Below, one piece after another: positions 1 to 8,111 of a stretch of 64,000 nt of DNA. Both the position numbers and the translations under genes were made by a program. The notes beneath the pieces were generated by a model that worked only from the letters and a program-made list of their open reading frames with translations, ran no database searches and had not been told where the DNA came from. The stretch lies in contig JAOPJY010000005.1 in assembly GCA_025517425.1 (NCBI GenBank), positions 1 to 64,000 of the forward strand, read 5' to 3'. Source of the DNA: Halobacteria archaeon AArc-dxtr1 (GTDB lineage: Archaea; Halobacteriota; Halobacteria; Halobacteriales; Natrialbaceae). Positions within the stretch are counted from its first letter, which is position 1. The number at the start of each line of letters is the position of its first letter.

Positions 1-2708
1 TTAACCGTGTACTCCGTCATCGACTCGAACGTATCGTCGTGAGAGATGACGCAGAGCTGCTCGAACACGTCGAGCCGTTCCAGTTGCCGGACGAGATTAT
101 TCTTCTTCTCGCTGTCGAGGTTGGCAGTTGGTTCATCGAGGAAGGCGATGTCGAGCGGGCTAACCCGCTCCATGATCGCCAGTCGCACCGCCAGCGCAGC
201 GGCCATTTTCTCACCTCCCGAAAGGTTTCCGAACGGCTTGTGCTGACTGCCGTCCTGAACGACGATTTGGTAGGTCTCGTCCCATGTCAGGCTCTCACGA
301 CCGGTCCCCCGAAGCGTCTGGTAGATCTGGTTAGCGCGTTCGCCGATCCGACTGGCGATCAGTTCGCGCATCTTCGGTCCGGCGTCCCGAACGCCATTGC
401 GGACCGTCTTGGCGAACTTGATATCCCGCTCCAACTGCACGTGCGTCTCCTTCCACCGCTCCAGCTGCTCGGCAACTGTTTCGAGCCGCTGGAGTTCGCT
501 ACGGAGTTCGTCGAGAGTCTCCCGTGCCTCGTCAAGTCTCGTGTCGAGCTGTGTCTCGCGGCTATCGAGGCAGTCAACTCGGTCGTCCAGTTCGGCGTGC
601 CGATCGGCGTCGAACTCAGCCTTGACCCGCGTCAGTTCACTTTCGGCTGCTCTGCGTTCTCGTTCCGCGGCTTCGATGTCCTTGTATAGCTCGATAACCC
701 GTTCGAGACGGTCGTCCACGCGCTCGGCCTCCGCTTCATTCCGGACGTAGCGATCGTGTGCGTCCTCGGTCTCGTCTTTGATCTCCCGTTGCTCGGCAAT
801 CTGTTCGTTGAGGTCACCGAATTCCGTCGCCAGTCGTCGCTCCAGCCGGGCAGCTTCCCAGGAAGTCCGGTACAGCTCTTCACGGGCGTCCTCAATCTGA
901 TCAATCGCCTCGCGTTTGTTCTCGTACTCGAACTGAGCCCGTTCGTAGGCCTCATGATCGTCCTCGATTTCGTCCCGTTCGGCACAAAGCTCGTCCAACT
1001 GGTCCGCAAGTGGTTCTAGCTTAGCCCGCTCGTCAGTAAGGGACCCGCGTTCTGCCTCGAGTTCGTCGACGGCATCCTCCAACTCGGCGAGCCGATCTCG
1101 CGCCGCATCGAGCCCAGCGACTGCCTGCTGAGCCTTCTTCGCCGCGTCGAGCCCTGCCCGGACAGCCGGCAGTCGAGCCTCGGCAGCGGCAATCTCGGCT
1201 TCCGCCTCTGTGATTTGTTCCTCAATCGTCTCGACGATTCTGTCTCGGGTGTCGGCGTCCAGCGGCCGGTCGCAGGTCGGACAGGTTTCTCCCTCCTCGT
1301 GCTCGTGGTAACCGCCGTCGCTATCCCTGTCGAAATCAACAGCAATCAGACGATCACGCTGGTCTGTCAGGTCCTCTATTTCGGCCTGCCGTGTCTCGAT
1401 GGTCGCCTCCATATCGGCGCGCATCGAGTCGAGTTCTGGTGCCTCTTCGGCGAACGACCGTCTGTTCTCGAGTTCCGAAATGTGATCACGCTGCTCGGAA
1501 ACTTTCGCTTCGGCCTCGGGGAAATTCGTGTCGTCGATCTCCGTGATTCGTACGTCGATTTCCTCGATCCGCTCGGCTGCATCTCGTGCCTCCTCTATTT
1601 TCTGGTCAAGTTCCTCGTATCGCTCGTGGGACGCTTCAAGCTCGGCCATGCTGTCATCGGCCTCCCGCGCGGCCTCAGCTCGGTCATGAAGATCTTCGTA
1701 CTCACGCTTAGCCTCGCGGTAGCTATCGACGGCCTTCTCCAGTTCTGCTTCGAGATCATCACGCTCCGCTTCCCGCTCACGTAACTCCGAGAGTCGTTCG
1801 TCCGCCTCGCGGAACCGCCGGTGGGAGTCGGCAGTCTCATCGACGACTTTGGCAGCCATCCGGGCGTCTTGAAGATCAGTTCGGGCCGTATCGAGTTGCC
1901 CGAGATTCCCCTCGACCCGACTCTCGGCGCTCTCGATGGTTCGATCGAGTTCGTCCCGACGTTGTTTCAGATCGTCCAATTCCGAGAACTCCTCCTTCGC
2001 GTCAGCAAGCTTCGACCGGACCCCTTCGAGTTCGTCGCCGAGTTTCTCGACTTCCGTCTCCTGTTCGTCGACGGCCTCCCGCTGCTCTGGGAGATCCTCA
2101 ACGACCCCCTCGAGCCTGCTAATCCGCTCCTTTGTAGTCTGCTTGCGGGACTCCAGTTCATCGACTGGCTGTTTCAAGTTGTGTGTGCTCTGGGTACTCC
2201 ACGCCTGTTCGTAGACATCGATACCAAGTAGCGGATCGAACTGCTTTTTCCGTATCCCCTTCCTTGCCCGGAAGTCCGAGAGGAACTGCGTCTGTGGCAC
2301 TCCTATGCAGTTTTCCCAGAGTGTCGATAAATCGACGTCACCTTCACCGTCTAGCCCGAACGTTCTCCTGAGCCAGTCGACGACTTCTTCCTTCTTGCCG
2401 AGCTCAAGTTCCGCGTCGGCGGTCTCGTCGACTACGGAGTAGGTCCCACTCGTTCCCCTCTGGACCGTGTACGTCCGTCCGTCCATCTCGAATCTCACCC
2501 AGACTGTCCCCGATGATTCCCCCTCTCGGACGAACTCGTCTTGATTGTATGGTAGTGAGTCGAATAACGCCCACCCGACCGCCTCGGCAACAGTCGATTT
2601 ACCGGCCCCATTCTCACCGAGGATTGCCGTCACACCCTCGCCGAGTCCGACAGTTGTCTTGTCGTCGTAGCTCTTGATCCGTTCGAGCCGAACATCGGTC
2701 AACCGCAT
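1..2708 (-). CDS. rad50: Rad50/SbcC-like SMC-type ATPase (C-terminus cut by window edge)
   Basis: ABC-type ATPase of a Rad50-Mre11 (SbcCD) DNA-end processing complex. About 902 codons are visible on the minus strand; the frame is open to base 1, so only the last residues are missing. Seen: Walker A GENGAGKS at residues 31-38, long Glu/Arg-rich coiled coils, a zinc hook CPTC at residues 476-479 in the middle, the ABC signature LSGGE at about 829-833, Walker B FLDEP near 857 and the H-loop SHDD with His near 890. This is the full Rad50 order. The ATG at 2706-2708 overlaps the stop of the upstream nuclease gene by one base (TAATG), so the two are translationally coupled. The N-terminus (MRLTDVRLERIKSY) differs from the chromosomal haloarchaeal Rad50 I remember, so it may be a plasmid-type paralogue. 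Confidence 0.93.
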   Translation of the reverse strand, partial: MRLTDVRLERIKSYDDKTTVGLGEGVTAILGENGAGKSTVAEAVGWALFDSLPYNQDEFVREGESSGTVWVRFEMDGRTYTVQRGTSGTYSVVDETADAELELGKKEEVVDWLRRTFGLDGEGDVDLSTLWENCIGVPQTQFLSDFRARKGIRKKQFDPLLGIDVYEQAWSTQSTHNLKQPVDELESRKQTTKERISRLEGVVEDLPEQREAVDEQETEVEKLGDELEGVRSKLADAKEEFSELDDLKQRRDELDRTIESAESRVEGNLGQLDTARTDLQDARMAAKVVDETADSHRRFREADERLSELREREAERDDLEAELEKAVDSYREAKREYEDLHDRAEAAREADDSMAELEASHERYEELDQKIEEARDAAERIEEIDVRITEIDDTNFPEAEAKVSEQRDHISELENRRSFAEEAPELDSMRADMEATIETRQAEIEDLTDQRDRLIAVDFDRDSDGGYHEHEEGETCPTCDRPLDADTRDRIVETIEEQITEAEAEIAAAEARLPAVRAGLDAAKKAQQAVAGLDAARDRLAELEDAVDELEAERGSLTDERAKLEPLADQLDELCAERDEIEDDHEAYERAQFEYENKREAIDQIEDAREELYRTSWEAARLERRLATEFGDLNEQIAEQREIKDETEDAHDRYVRNEAEAERVDDRLERVIELYKDIEAAERERRAAESELTRVKAEFDADRHAELDDRVDCLDSRETQLDTRLDEARETLDELRSELQRLETVAEQLERWKETHVQLERDIKFAKTVRNGVRDAGPKMRELIASRIGERANQIYQTLRGTGRESLTWDETYQIVVQDGSQHKPFGNLSGGEKMAAALAVRLAIMERVSPLDIAFLDEPTANLDSEKKNNLVRQLERLDVFEQLCVISHDDTFESMTEYTV

Positions 2709-4333
2709 TAGTCCTCACCTCTCTCAGCCGCCATTGGAGTGTCGGCTGTCACGTCCTCACCCTCGTGGTCGGGGTCGCCGTCCGTGTCCGAAGTGGTCGC
2801 CCGCTGGGCGGCCTCGACGGGGTCGACATTCTCACCCGCCTGGACAGCCGCGAACGTTTCCGCGTCAACCCCGCCCGCATCTGCCCGGTCCGCTACGTCG
2901 TCGAACTCGGGGTCGACGGCACCGACGCCATCCGCGAACACTTCCTGACGGCGCCGCTGGAGGTAGTCAGCGACTGACTCGCCACTCGCGCCTTCCTCGA
3001 TGACCAATTCCTTCGCGCGAGCTAGCACCTCCGCAGTCGCTTCCGGATCCTCGGCGTACGGGGTCTGCTCGGCGACAGTTGTGAACACTTCTCCTTCCAG
3101 TACCTCCGTCCTGAGCGTCCCCGTATCGGTGAACACGGCGTCTTCGTCCAGCCCTTCGACGAGGTCAAGGATCTCGGCCGTAGTGACACTCACCTTCGTC
3201 TGGACGTGGATCGGGTTGGTTGTGTCGACAATTTTAGACTCTAGGGCATCCACGTCGAGGTCGCGTCGATCGAATTCCAGATGACCTTGGATGCGGAAGT
3301 CAATCACTGGGGCACGCGGGGTTCCGTCGCTCGTCGCGTACTCCTCGGCTGAGCAGAAGTCCACCACGTCAGATTGTTCATCGGCGACCGCTTCGTCGAA
3401 CGCCTCGGCGAGATTGGCCCAGGACTCATAGCCGTCCACGTCCCAGTCGTACGAGTAGAACGGTCGTCGCTTGCTAGTGTGGTGGTGTGGCTCGATACTG
3501 TCCCGCTCGATGTCGGTCACGTAGTACCCGAGGTTCCAGCGTGCCTCCTGCGTGTCGTGAGCTTCGAGCGAGCCGGGATTGAAGAACCACGGTTCGTCGG
3601 CAGGCCCCTCGTACGGCTTGTGGATGTGCCCGAGCGCGAGGTAATCCACCAATCCCTCGAACTGCTGGAGCGTGGTGTATCGAACGGACGCACCGAGATC
3701 CGGGACCTCGTCGACGACACCAAAGTGCGCCATCAGCACAGTGTGTGCCGGCTCGCCGGCCCGGTTGTTCACCGCCTCAATGGCGGTGCGTGCCTGATCG
3801 AGTGCCGTATCGATGTACCCGCCCCGATACTCCAATCCGAACACCCGGACAGGGGCATCAAAGGCCGGGACATCGAGATCGACGTATCCGGGAACCGTTC
3901 CGTCGACCCCGGTCCCCACATTTTCCTCTGCAGATGCCAGGGAGGGGAAGAGGTCTTCGACGGGCCGTTCGCCGCCACTAACGCCTTCGAAGTCCGGTTG
4001 GAGGAGTGTGATCACGTCGCGCTGGTGGAGGTACTCGAGCCACGTCATCGCTCGCCGATTGAGGTTCTGGTCGTGGTTCCCGGGCGAGACCAACACGGGG
4101 ATATCGTCAGGGACGACCTCGAAGGCCTTCTCAGCGCTTTCGAGGATACTCGGGCGCAGGTCTCGCGAGTGGAACAGGTCACCCGGGATGAGGATGGCGT
4201 CGACCTCGTGTTTATTGACGCCCTCTTGCAGTGTCTTCCGGAACGTGAGGAACATGTCGCCCTGTCGTTTTTTGACGTTGTACTGCCGGTGACCGAGGTG
4301 TACGTCGGCCGCGTGGAGTAAACGGTAATTCAT
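2708..4333 (-). CDS. mre11: Mre11/SbcD-like metallophosphoesterase nuclease
   Basis: Manganese-dependent nuclease partner of the Rad50-like ATPase downstream. The calcineurin-like metal ligands are all present: D10 and H12 (ADVHLGH), GD at 51-52, GNHD at 85-88, H203 (MAHFG) and GHIH at 235-238. The protein is 541 residues, longer than many archaeal Mre11 proteins; the extra length is an acidic C-terminal tail of about 100 residues that may bind the partner. The start ATG at 4331-4333 gives MNYRLLHAADVH, placing the first motif where the family has it. It is the first gene of a two-gene operon with a one-base stop/start overlap. The 379 bases before it hold no gene on this strand. Confidence 0.93.
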   Translation of the reverse strand: MNYRLLHAADVHLGHRQYNVKKRQGDMFLTFRKTLQEGVNKHEVDAILIPGDLFHSRDLRPSILESAEKAFEVVPDDIPVLVSPGNHDQNLNRRAMTWLEYLHQRDVITLLQPDFEGVSGGERPVEDLFPSLASAEENVGTGVDGTVPGYVDLDVPAFDAPVRVFGLEYRGGYIDTALDQARTAIEAVNNRAGEPAHTVLMAHFGVVDEVPDLGASVRYTTLQQFEGLVDYLALGHIHKPYEGPADEPWFFNPGSLEAHDTQEARWNLGYYVTDIERDSIEPHHHTSKRRPFYSYDWDVDGYESWANLAEAFDEAVADEQSDVVDFCSAEEYATSDGTPRAPVIDFRIQGHLEFDRRDLDVDALESKIVDTTNPIHVQTKVSVTTAEILDLVEGLDEDAVFTDTGTLRTEVLEGEVFTTVAEQTPYAEDPEATAEVLARAKELVIEEGASGESVADYLQRRRQEVFADGVGAVDPEFDDVADRADAGGVDAETFAAVQAGENVDPVEAAQRATTSDTDGDPDHEGEDVTADTPMAAERGED

Positions 4334-4712
4334 GATTGGATAATAGAGGCAGCGACTGGATCAGTCGGATCGTACGAAACTATCGAACTGCAACATAGGC
4401 TACCAGTTACAAGAGAGATACTTAATCCTCCTGTAACCAAAGTGAAAGTGAACGTTGTCAATTGGTACATAGTCTAAAGTTCGAATCTTGAATTGGTGTC
4501 AGAATAGACACTGGAGAATCAGATGTGTTTGCAGTCAACTTCGAAGCGGACTACGAGGCTGGGGACCTGATCATGACTGTTGAAAGAGCAGCCGAGTCCT
4601 GAAAATCGACTGCCGCGAGAAGAGGTTTTTCGAGCGCCGGCGATGGGTGCCGGCGCATCACGTAGTGACGCAGTGTGCAGTCGCGTGCGTCGGCAGACGA
4701 CGGTGAAAACCG
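4334..4712. other. Intergenic region before the small-gene cluster
   Basis: Divergent intergenic stretch between the Mre11-like gene (minus) and the first small plus-strand gene. It is AT-rich at 4380-4500, which probably holds the promoter of the nuclease gene, and carries the first copy of the T-run/hairpin element at 4626-4656. I see no convincing gene in it. Confidence 0.5.
4626..4656 (+). promoter_or_regulatory. T-run/hairpin leader element, copy A
   Basis: TTTTT at 4626-4630, CGA, then a perfect 8-bp stem GCGCCGGC (4634-4641) / GCCGGCGC (4649-4656) around the loop GATGGGT. It lies about 55 bases before the ATG at 4713. Five other copies in the window share the T-run and the loop but have different stems. 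Confidence 0.6.
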
Positions 4713-5204
4713 ATGCATATGGTCATTTACACCCTGATAGAGGAATCGACGCGAGACGACGCAGTGGCCACCGGCAAAGCAGTGTTCGATCGGCTGGTTG
4801 GAGCCGATCCGCACGCTGGCGCCGTATTCGACTACTTCGTCACGTTCGATCAAGAAGGCACGACGGTGGCAGGGAAAGCCCGTTGGGGCGACCTCCCAGT
4901 TGCAGCGCGCGTAGACTCTGACCAAGGCCAGGAACTCCTGGAGCGCGGTTGGGACGCGACGAAGAGCGAGTTCCAGCGGAATCTTAATCGAGTACAGGAG
5001 GCGCTCGACGAGCTTAGCGATGATGAGATAATGCGTGATGAGAACTTCGCCCGGCATGCCTTCCATCAAGTCGGTGCCTACGACGGTCCCTCGATTTTCC
5101 TGTACGACGAACACGGTTGCGGGATTCGCCACCGAGGCCAGCTGGATCGCATCGTCGACGAGAGTGACGACCTCTGGATCGTTCCGGCGGACGTCCACTT
5201 CTAA
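4713..5204 (+). CDS. Conserved haloarchaeal plasmid protein (DUF7995-like)
   Basis: 163 residues, acidic, no transmembrane segment. It resembles a haloarchaeal family I recall as DUF7995 (start MHMVIYTLIEESTRDDAV, end DDLWIVPADVHF); the function is unknown. ATG at 4713 is the first start in frame and sits 55 bases after the hairpin element. It is followed 12 bases later by a zinc-ribbon gene, probably in one transcript. A longer open frame on the opposite strand (4551-5513) was rejected because it matches no family and covers both genes. Confidence 0.75.
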   Translation: MHMVIYTLIEESTRDDAVATGKAVFDRLVGADPHAGAVFDYFVTFDQEGTTVAGKARWGDLPVAARVDSDQGQELLERGWDATKSEFQRNLNRVQEALDELSDDEIMRDENFARHAFHQVGAYDGPSIFLYDEHGCGIRHRGQLDRIVDESDDLWIVPADVHF

Positions 5205-5216
5205 AGAGCCCCAGAG

Positions 5217-5582
5217 ATGCCCCCAATCCCAAAATGGACCCGAGAGAGCCGAGTCCCGAGCCTCAAGTACCGGAATACCGAAACCAACGCCCGTGCAGTC
5301 CTCCATCGAGCACCCGACTCGTATGTTTACAAGTGGCGTGCGGTGATCCTTGTCGACGACTATCCAGTGTGGTCGCGGGGCGTCGAGACGAAGGAGGTCG
5401 ATGCACTTCGTGATGAACTCCGAAAACGTCCAAATCCCCGCCTCATATGTCCCGAATGCCTGAATGACAACATCGTTGTCGGCCAGAAGAGTGCTGACGG
5501 CGCCAAGGTACAACGGTGGTTCGAGTGTCGAGACTGCGGCTACGAAAGCCCCTCGGCAATCGTCTACGGCGCTGAACGCTGA
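5217..5582 (+). CDS. Small zinc-ribbon protein (DUF7568-like)
   Basis: 121 residues. The C-terminal half has two Cys pairs, CPEC near residue 78 and CRDC near residue 103, forming a zinc ribbon; the N-terminal half is a conserved block (KYRNTETNARAVLHRAPDSY) typical of a haloarchaeal plasmid family I recall as DUF7568. It probably binds nucleic acid or protein, which is inference. It follows the previous gene by 12 bases and is followed by the first spaced inverted repeat. Confidence 0.75.
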   Translation: MPPIPKWTRESRVPSLKYRNTETNARAVLHRAPDSYVYKWRAVILVDDYPVWSRGVETKEVDALRDELRKRPNPRLICPECLNDNIVVGQKSADGAKVQRWFECRDCGYESPSAIVYGAER

Positions 5583-5619
5583 GGATTTCTGTCCGAGTAC
5601 AGCGTCCAGCGATCACGCG

Positions 5620-5661
5620 TTAACCAACGTCTAGCCGACTGAGGTCGAAACTGTTGGTTAA
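5620..5661. repeat. Spaced inverted repeat TTAACCAAC/GTTGGTTAA, copy 1
   Basis: Left arm TTAACCAAC at 5620-5628 and right arm GTTGGTTAA at 5653-5661, separated by 24 bases. It is one of four such sites in the window (others at 15247, 38509, 50376); spacer sequences are unrelated. It lies between two plus-strand genes. The function is unknown. Confidence 0.8.
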
Positions 5662-5700
5662 TACATACAAGGCCCTCTGCAACTCAGCGACCGCAGCAAG

Positions 5701-5730
5701 TTTTTCGCCCCCTGAGGGGTGCGGGGGTGC
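5701..5730 (+). promoter_or_regulatory. T-run/hairpin leader element, copy B
   Basis: TTTTT at 5701-5705, CG, a C-rich arm, the loop-like TGAGGGGT and a G-rich arm ending near 5727. It lies 27 bases before the ATG at 5757. The stem is imperfect (CCCCC with GGGGG). Confidence 0.55.
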
Positions 5731-5756
5731 TCAAACGAGTACCTCCAAACAGACTA

Positions 5757-6161
5757 ATGAATAGAACCACCGACTCACAGTCGCTCCAACAAAGACATCA
5801 AAGAAGTGACTGCGATGTCGTCTACGTCGGCTACCGTCATCGAGGTCGCGCCATTGTCGAGAAACGGCCCGACCAGGAACTGCTCACACCCGATCGGAGT
5901 CTCGAACTGGCGAACCACAGCCTCTCAGGATTTGAATGGGGATATACGGGCAGTGGCCCGGCACAACTCGCGCTCGCCCTTCTGCTCGATCACACCGACG
6001 ATGCGGGGGTGGCACTTGCGGAGTACATGTCCTTCAAGACCGAGGTGGCGAGCCAGTTGGAGTGTACAGGAGCCGACGGCTGCTGGCGACTCACAGGGCA
6101 CGAGATCGACGCAACACTTCGCGAGACAATCCATGAACCGGTCGCACCGTCCGTCAACTAA
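5757..6161 (+). CDS. DUF6166-like haloarchaeal protein
   Basis: 134 residues from ATG 5757 (an in-frame GTG at 5727 lies inside the hairpin element and is not preferred). The core, DVVYVGYRHRGRAIVEKRPD followed by TPDRSLELANHSLSGFEWGY and GPAQLALALLLDHTDD, is a conserved plasmid family I recall as DUF6166; it probably folds as a small mixed alpha/beta domain. No catalytic motif is recognised. The next gene starts 19 bases downstream, so the two are probably co-transcribed. Confidence 0.75.
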   Translation: MNRTTDSQSLQQRHQRSDCDVVYVGYRHRGRAIVEKRPDQELLTPDRSLELANHSLSGFEWGYTGSGPAQLALALLLDHTDDAGVALAEYMSFKTEVASQLECTGADGCWRLTGHEIDATLRETIHEPVAPSVN

Positions 6162-6180
6162 CGACTACAGAGAGCAATCC

Positions 6181-6459
6181 ATGTCAAAACACACCCAGCA
6201 CCCTCGTACAAACGCAGAATCGACGCAAAGCAGTGATCGACAGGTACCAAGCGAGTACGTCGAACGGAGTGACGTCGGCGTCTCACTCACCGTGAAGCTC
6301 ACTCGCGGCACTGGGACCCGTGATCAGGACAAACTCACAGCCAAAGTAAAGGCGAAAACACTGGAAGAGGCCCGCGAGGACATGGAAGCCCTCCGCAAGT
6401 ACATCCACGATCTCGCCGAAGACGCTCGCCAGATCCAGCCAGCAGACCCACATAATTAG
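6181..6459 (+). CDS. Small haloarchaeal protein (DUF7389-like)
   Basis: 92 residues from ATG 6181 (MSKHTQHPRT). An N-terminal polar stretch is followed by VERSDVGVSLTVKLTRGTGT and an amphipathic, probably helical C-terminus (TLEEAREDMEALRKYI). I recall this block from a haloarchaeal plasmid family listed as DUF7389; its function is unknown. The frame is open far upstream, but the upstream part overlaps the previous gene and has no family resemblance, so the internal ATG was chosen. Confidence 0.7.
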   Translation: MSKHTQHPRTNAESTQSSDRQVPSEYVERSDVGVSLTVKLTRGTGTRDQDKLTAKVKAKTLEEAREDMEALRKYIHDLAEDARQIQPADPHN

Positions 6460-6499
6460 TAATCCTTTTGAGTGTTGCACAGAATTGTGTAACCATAGG

Positions 6500-7171
6500 A
6501 TGTACGAAGTGTGCGGTGAGAAGGAACTCAAGGTCATCCTCGCGCTCGACCCGGGCGATTCCATCTCGGGCGTCGCGCGGAAGATCGACGAGAACCGAGA
6601 GACAATCCGCCGCGTCGTGAACCGTATCGAGGAGGCGGGATACGTCGCGTACGATGATGGCCTCCAGCTCGTCGATCAGACAATCCGAGACGCCGGTCTC
6701 GAGTTCCTGACGGCATCAGCAGACATCTCACCACCGGCAATTTCAGAGGCGTATGTCCTCCCACAGTTCGCGGGGATGGAGTATGCTTACACTGCGATCG
6801 ATGCGGTCTACGTCTGGACCCGCGGTGGCTACCAAGTCGCTCGCGACCCAGAGGACTATCCGCTGTTCATCGCCGTCTACGAGTCCGATCTCGACGCCTG
6901 GATGGAGTTCTTCGATCGGTTCGGAATCCCGGCTGCGGAGGAGCGCCAGCCCGCTGAAGACCTCGATGGCGCCATCCAGGTCGTTCTGGAGCCGCGGTCA
7001 CAGATCGAGCCCCAGATGGTCGACGGACGGCCCGTAATCCCGCTTCAGGAAACCGTGACGTTCGCAAACGAGTACTACGCGACCTTCGAGTCGGCACTCG
7101 ACATGCTCGGTCGGATGTACGACGACGTCGAAACTGACGCGGCCTACCGGATGGAGCCAGCCAGAACATGA
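6500..7171 (+). CDS. Winged-helix regulator, putative antitoxin of an AbiE-like pair
   Basis: 223 residues from ATG 6500 (a TTG at 6485 is possible). The N-terminal 60 residues are a helix-turn-helix (SISGVARKIDENRETIRRVV, then a wing EEAGYVAYDDGLQL). The rest is acidic and of unknown fold. Its TGA overlaps the ATG of the nucleotidyltransferase gene by four bases (ATGA). A DNA-binding protein coupled to a nucleotidyltransferase matches the AbiEi/AbiEii type IV toxin-antitoxin arrangement, so it probably represses the operon and counters the toxin. A decayed copy of the same N-terminal domain lies at 38745-38960. Confidence 0.72.
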   Translation: MYEVCGEKELKVILALDPGDSISGVARKIDENRETIRRVVNRIEEAGYVAYDDGLQLVDQTIRDAGLEFLTASADISPPAISEAYVLPQFAGMEYAYTAIDAVYVWTRGGYQVARDPEDYPLFIAVYESDLDAWMEFFDRFGIPAAEERQPAEDLDGAIQVVLEPRSQIEPQMVDGRPVIPLQETVTFANEYYATFESALDMLGRMYDDVETDAAYRMEPART

Positions 7172-7863
7172 GTCAAGAAGACCGCAGTGAAGCACTCATC
7201 GAAGTGCTCGAAGAACTGGAGCAGTCTGATATCGGGTTCGTCCTCGTTGGTGGATACGCGATCAGTCAGTTCGAGACGCGGTTCTCGACCGATCTCGACA
7301 TAGTCATCGCCCCGGACGACTACGACGGAGTCGTTGCCTTTCTCGAAGCGCGCGGCTTCAAACGACAGGCTGATCTCGAAGTTCCCCCGGAAGAGACGAT
7401 CTATAATCGTGAAATCGAACTCTTCGAGCGCACCGAAGGGCTTCCTCACCCGGTCGGCGTAGACATCCTTGTGAACGGCCTCGGCTGCCGACAGACCGAA
7501 GCAGAGTGGTCGTTCGACTATCTTCGCGAGCACAGTTCCCCGACGACGATTTCAGGCGGGACCCAGTCGACAACGGCGCGAGCAGCTGACGGAGAAGTTC
7601 TCGTTGCCGCCAAGCTCCATAGTGGCCGAAAAACGGATCTCGCTGACGTCCTTGCTGCGATTCCTTTAATCGACCTTGACATAGTTGAGACGCATCTGCA
7701 TCGTGGAGATGCTGATGCCCTTCGTGAGCAGCTCAGTGACGCCCAAACGTTCATCGAAGAGGGTGGGTTAGATCACCGTTTCAAGAGTATGTTCGGTCAA
7801 TCCTCGGCCAACGCTGAGGACATCGAGACGCTCCTCGAGTTCCTCAGACGGCAACAGAAGTAA
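7168..7863 (+). CDS. Nucleotidyltransferase, putative AbiEii-like toxin
   Basis: 231 residues. The N-terminus has the nucleotidyltransferase signature GG(YA) near 28 followed by the metal-binding DLD near 43 (RFSTDLDIVI), with a third acidic residue likely in VGVDIL near 91. The C-terminal half is helical. This is the fold of AbiEii/MNT-type enzymes that modify RNA or proteins. It overlaps the regulator gene by four bases. Toxin function is inferred from the operon arrangement only; a stand-alone nucleotidyltransferase role is possible. Confidence 0.75.
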   Translation: MSQEDRSEALIEVLEELEQSDIGFVLVGGYAISQFETRFSTDLDIVIAPDDYDGVVAFLEARGFKRQADLEVPPEETIYNREIELFERTEGLPHPVGVDILVNGLGCRQTEAEWSFDYLREHSSPTTISGGTQSTTARAADGEVLVAAKLHSGRKTDLADVLAAIPLIDLDIVETHLHRGDADALREQLSDAQTFIEEGGLDHRFKSMFGQSSANAEDIETLLEFLRRQQK

Positions 7864-7985
7864 ACTGCACTCACCGCGACAGCAACAGCGACGATATTTG
7901 TGAGTGGACATCGCCGAAGTTGAGGCGGACAGGGAATGAGCATGTGCTGTTTGTCGTCGTCTTAATTGCGCGGAGGCGAACACCA

Positions 7986-8081
7986 GTGAGTGATTTTCCG
8001 GATCAATCTGAATCGGGTGGTCTGACACCGGAACAGCGTCTCGAGCCCCAAACACGCGCCTCATCAACGCCGGTATCGTGA
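7986..8081 (+). CDS. Possible 31-residue remnant or small ORF
   Basis: GTG at 7986 opens MSDFPDQSESGGLTPEQRLE and stops at 8079-8081. The start looks like a genuine haloarchaeal N-terminus (acidic, LTPEQR), but the frame stops after 31 codons, so it may be the stump of a larger gene. The rest of the 248-base gap 7864-8111 shows nothing I can name. Confidence 0.25.
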   Translation: MSDFPDQSESGGLTPEQRLEPQTRASSTPVS

Positions 8082-8111
8082 CAATTCACAAAGACCACGG
8101 CGTACGCGTAT

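Noticed and set aside
3374-4321. 315-residue open frame on the plus strand
   Set aside because: Lies wholly opposite the Mre11-like gene, whose metal ligands are all present.
4551-5513. 320-residue open frame on the minus strand
   Set aside because: It covers two plus-strand genes of known haloarchaeal families, one with a zinc ribbon, and itself resembles nothing; GC-rich haloarchaeal genes often leave such antisense frames.
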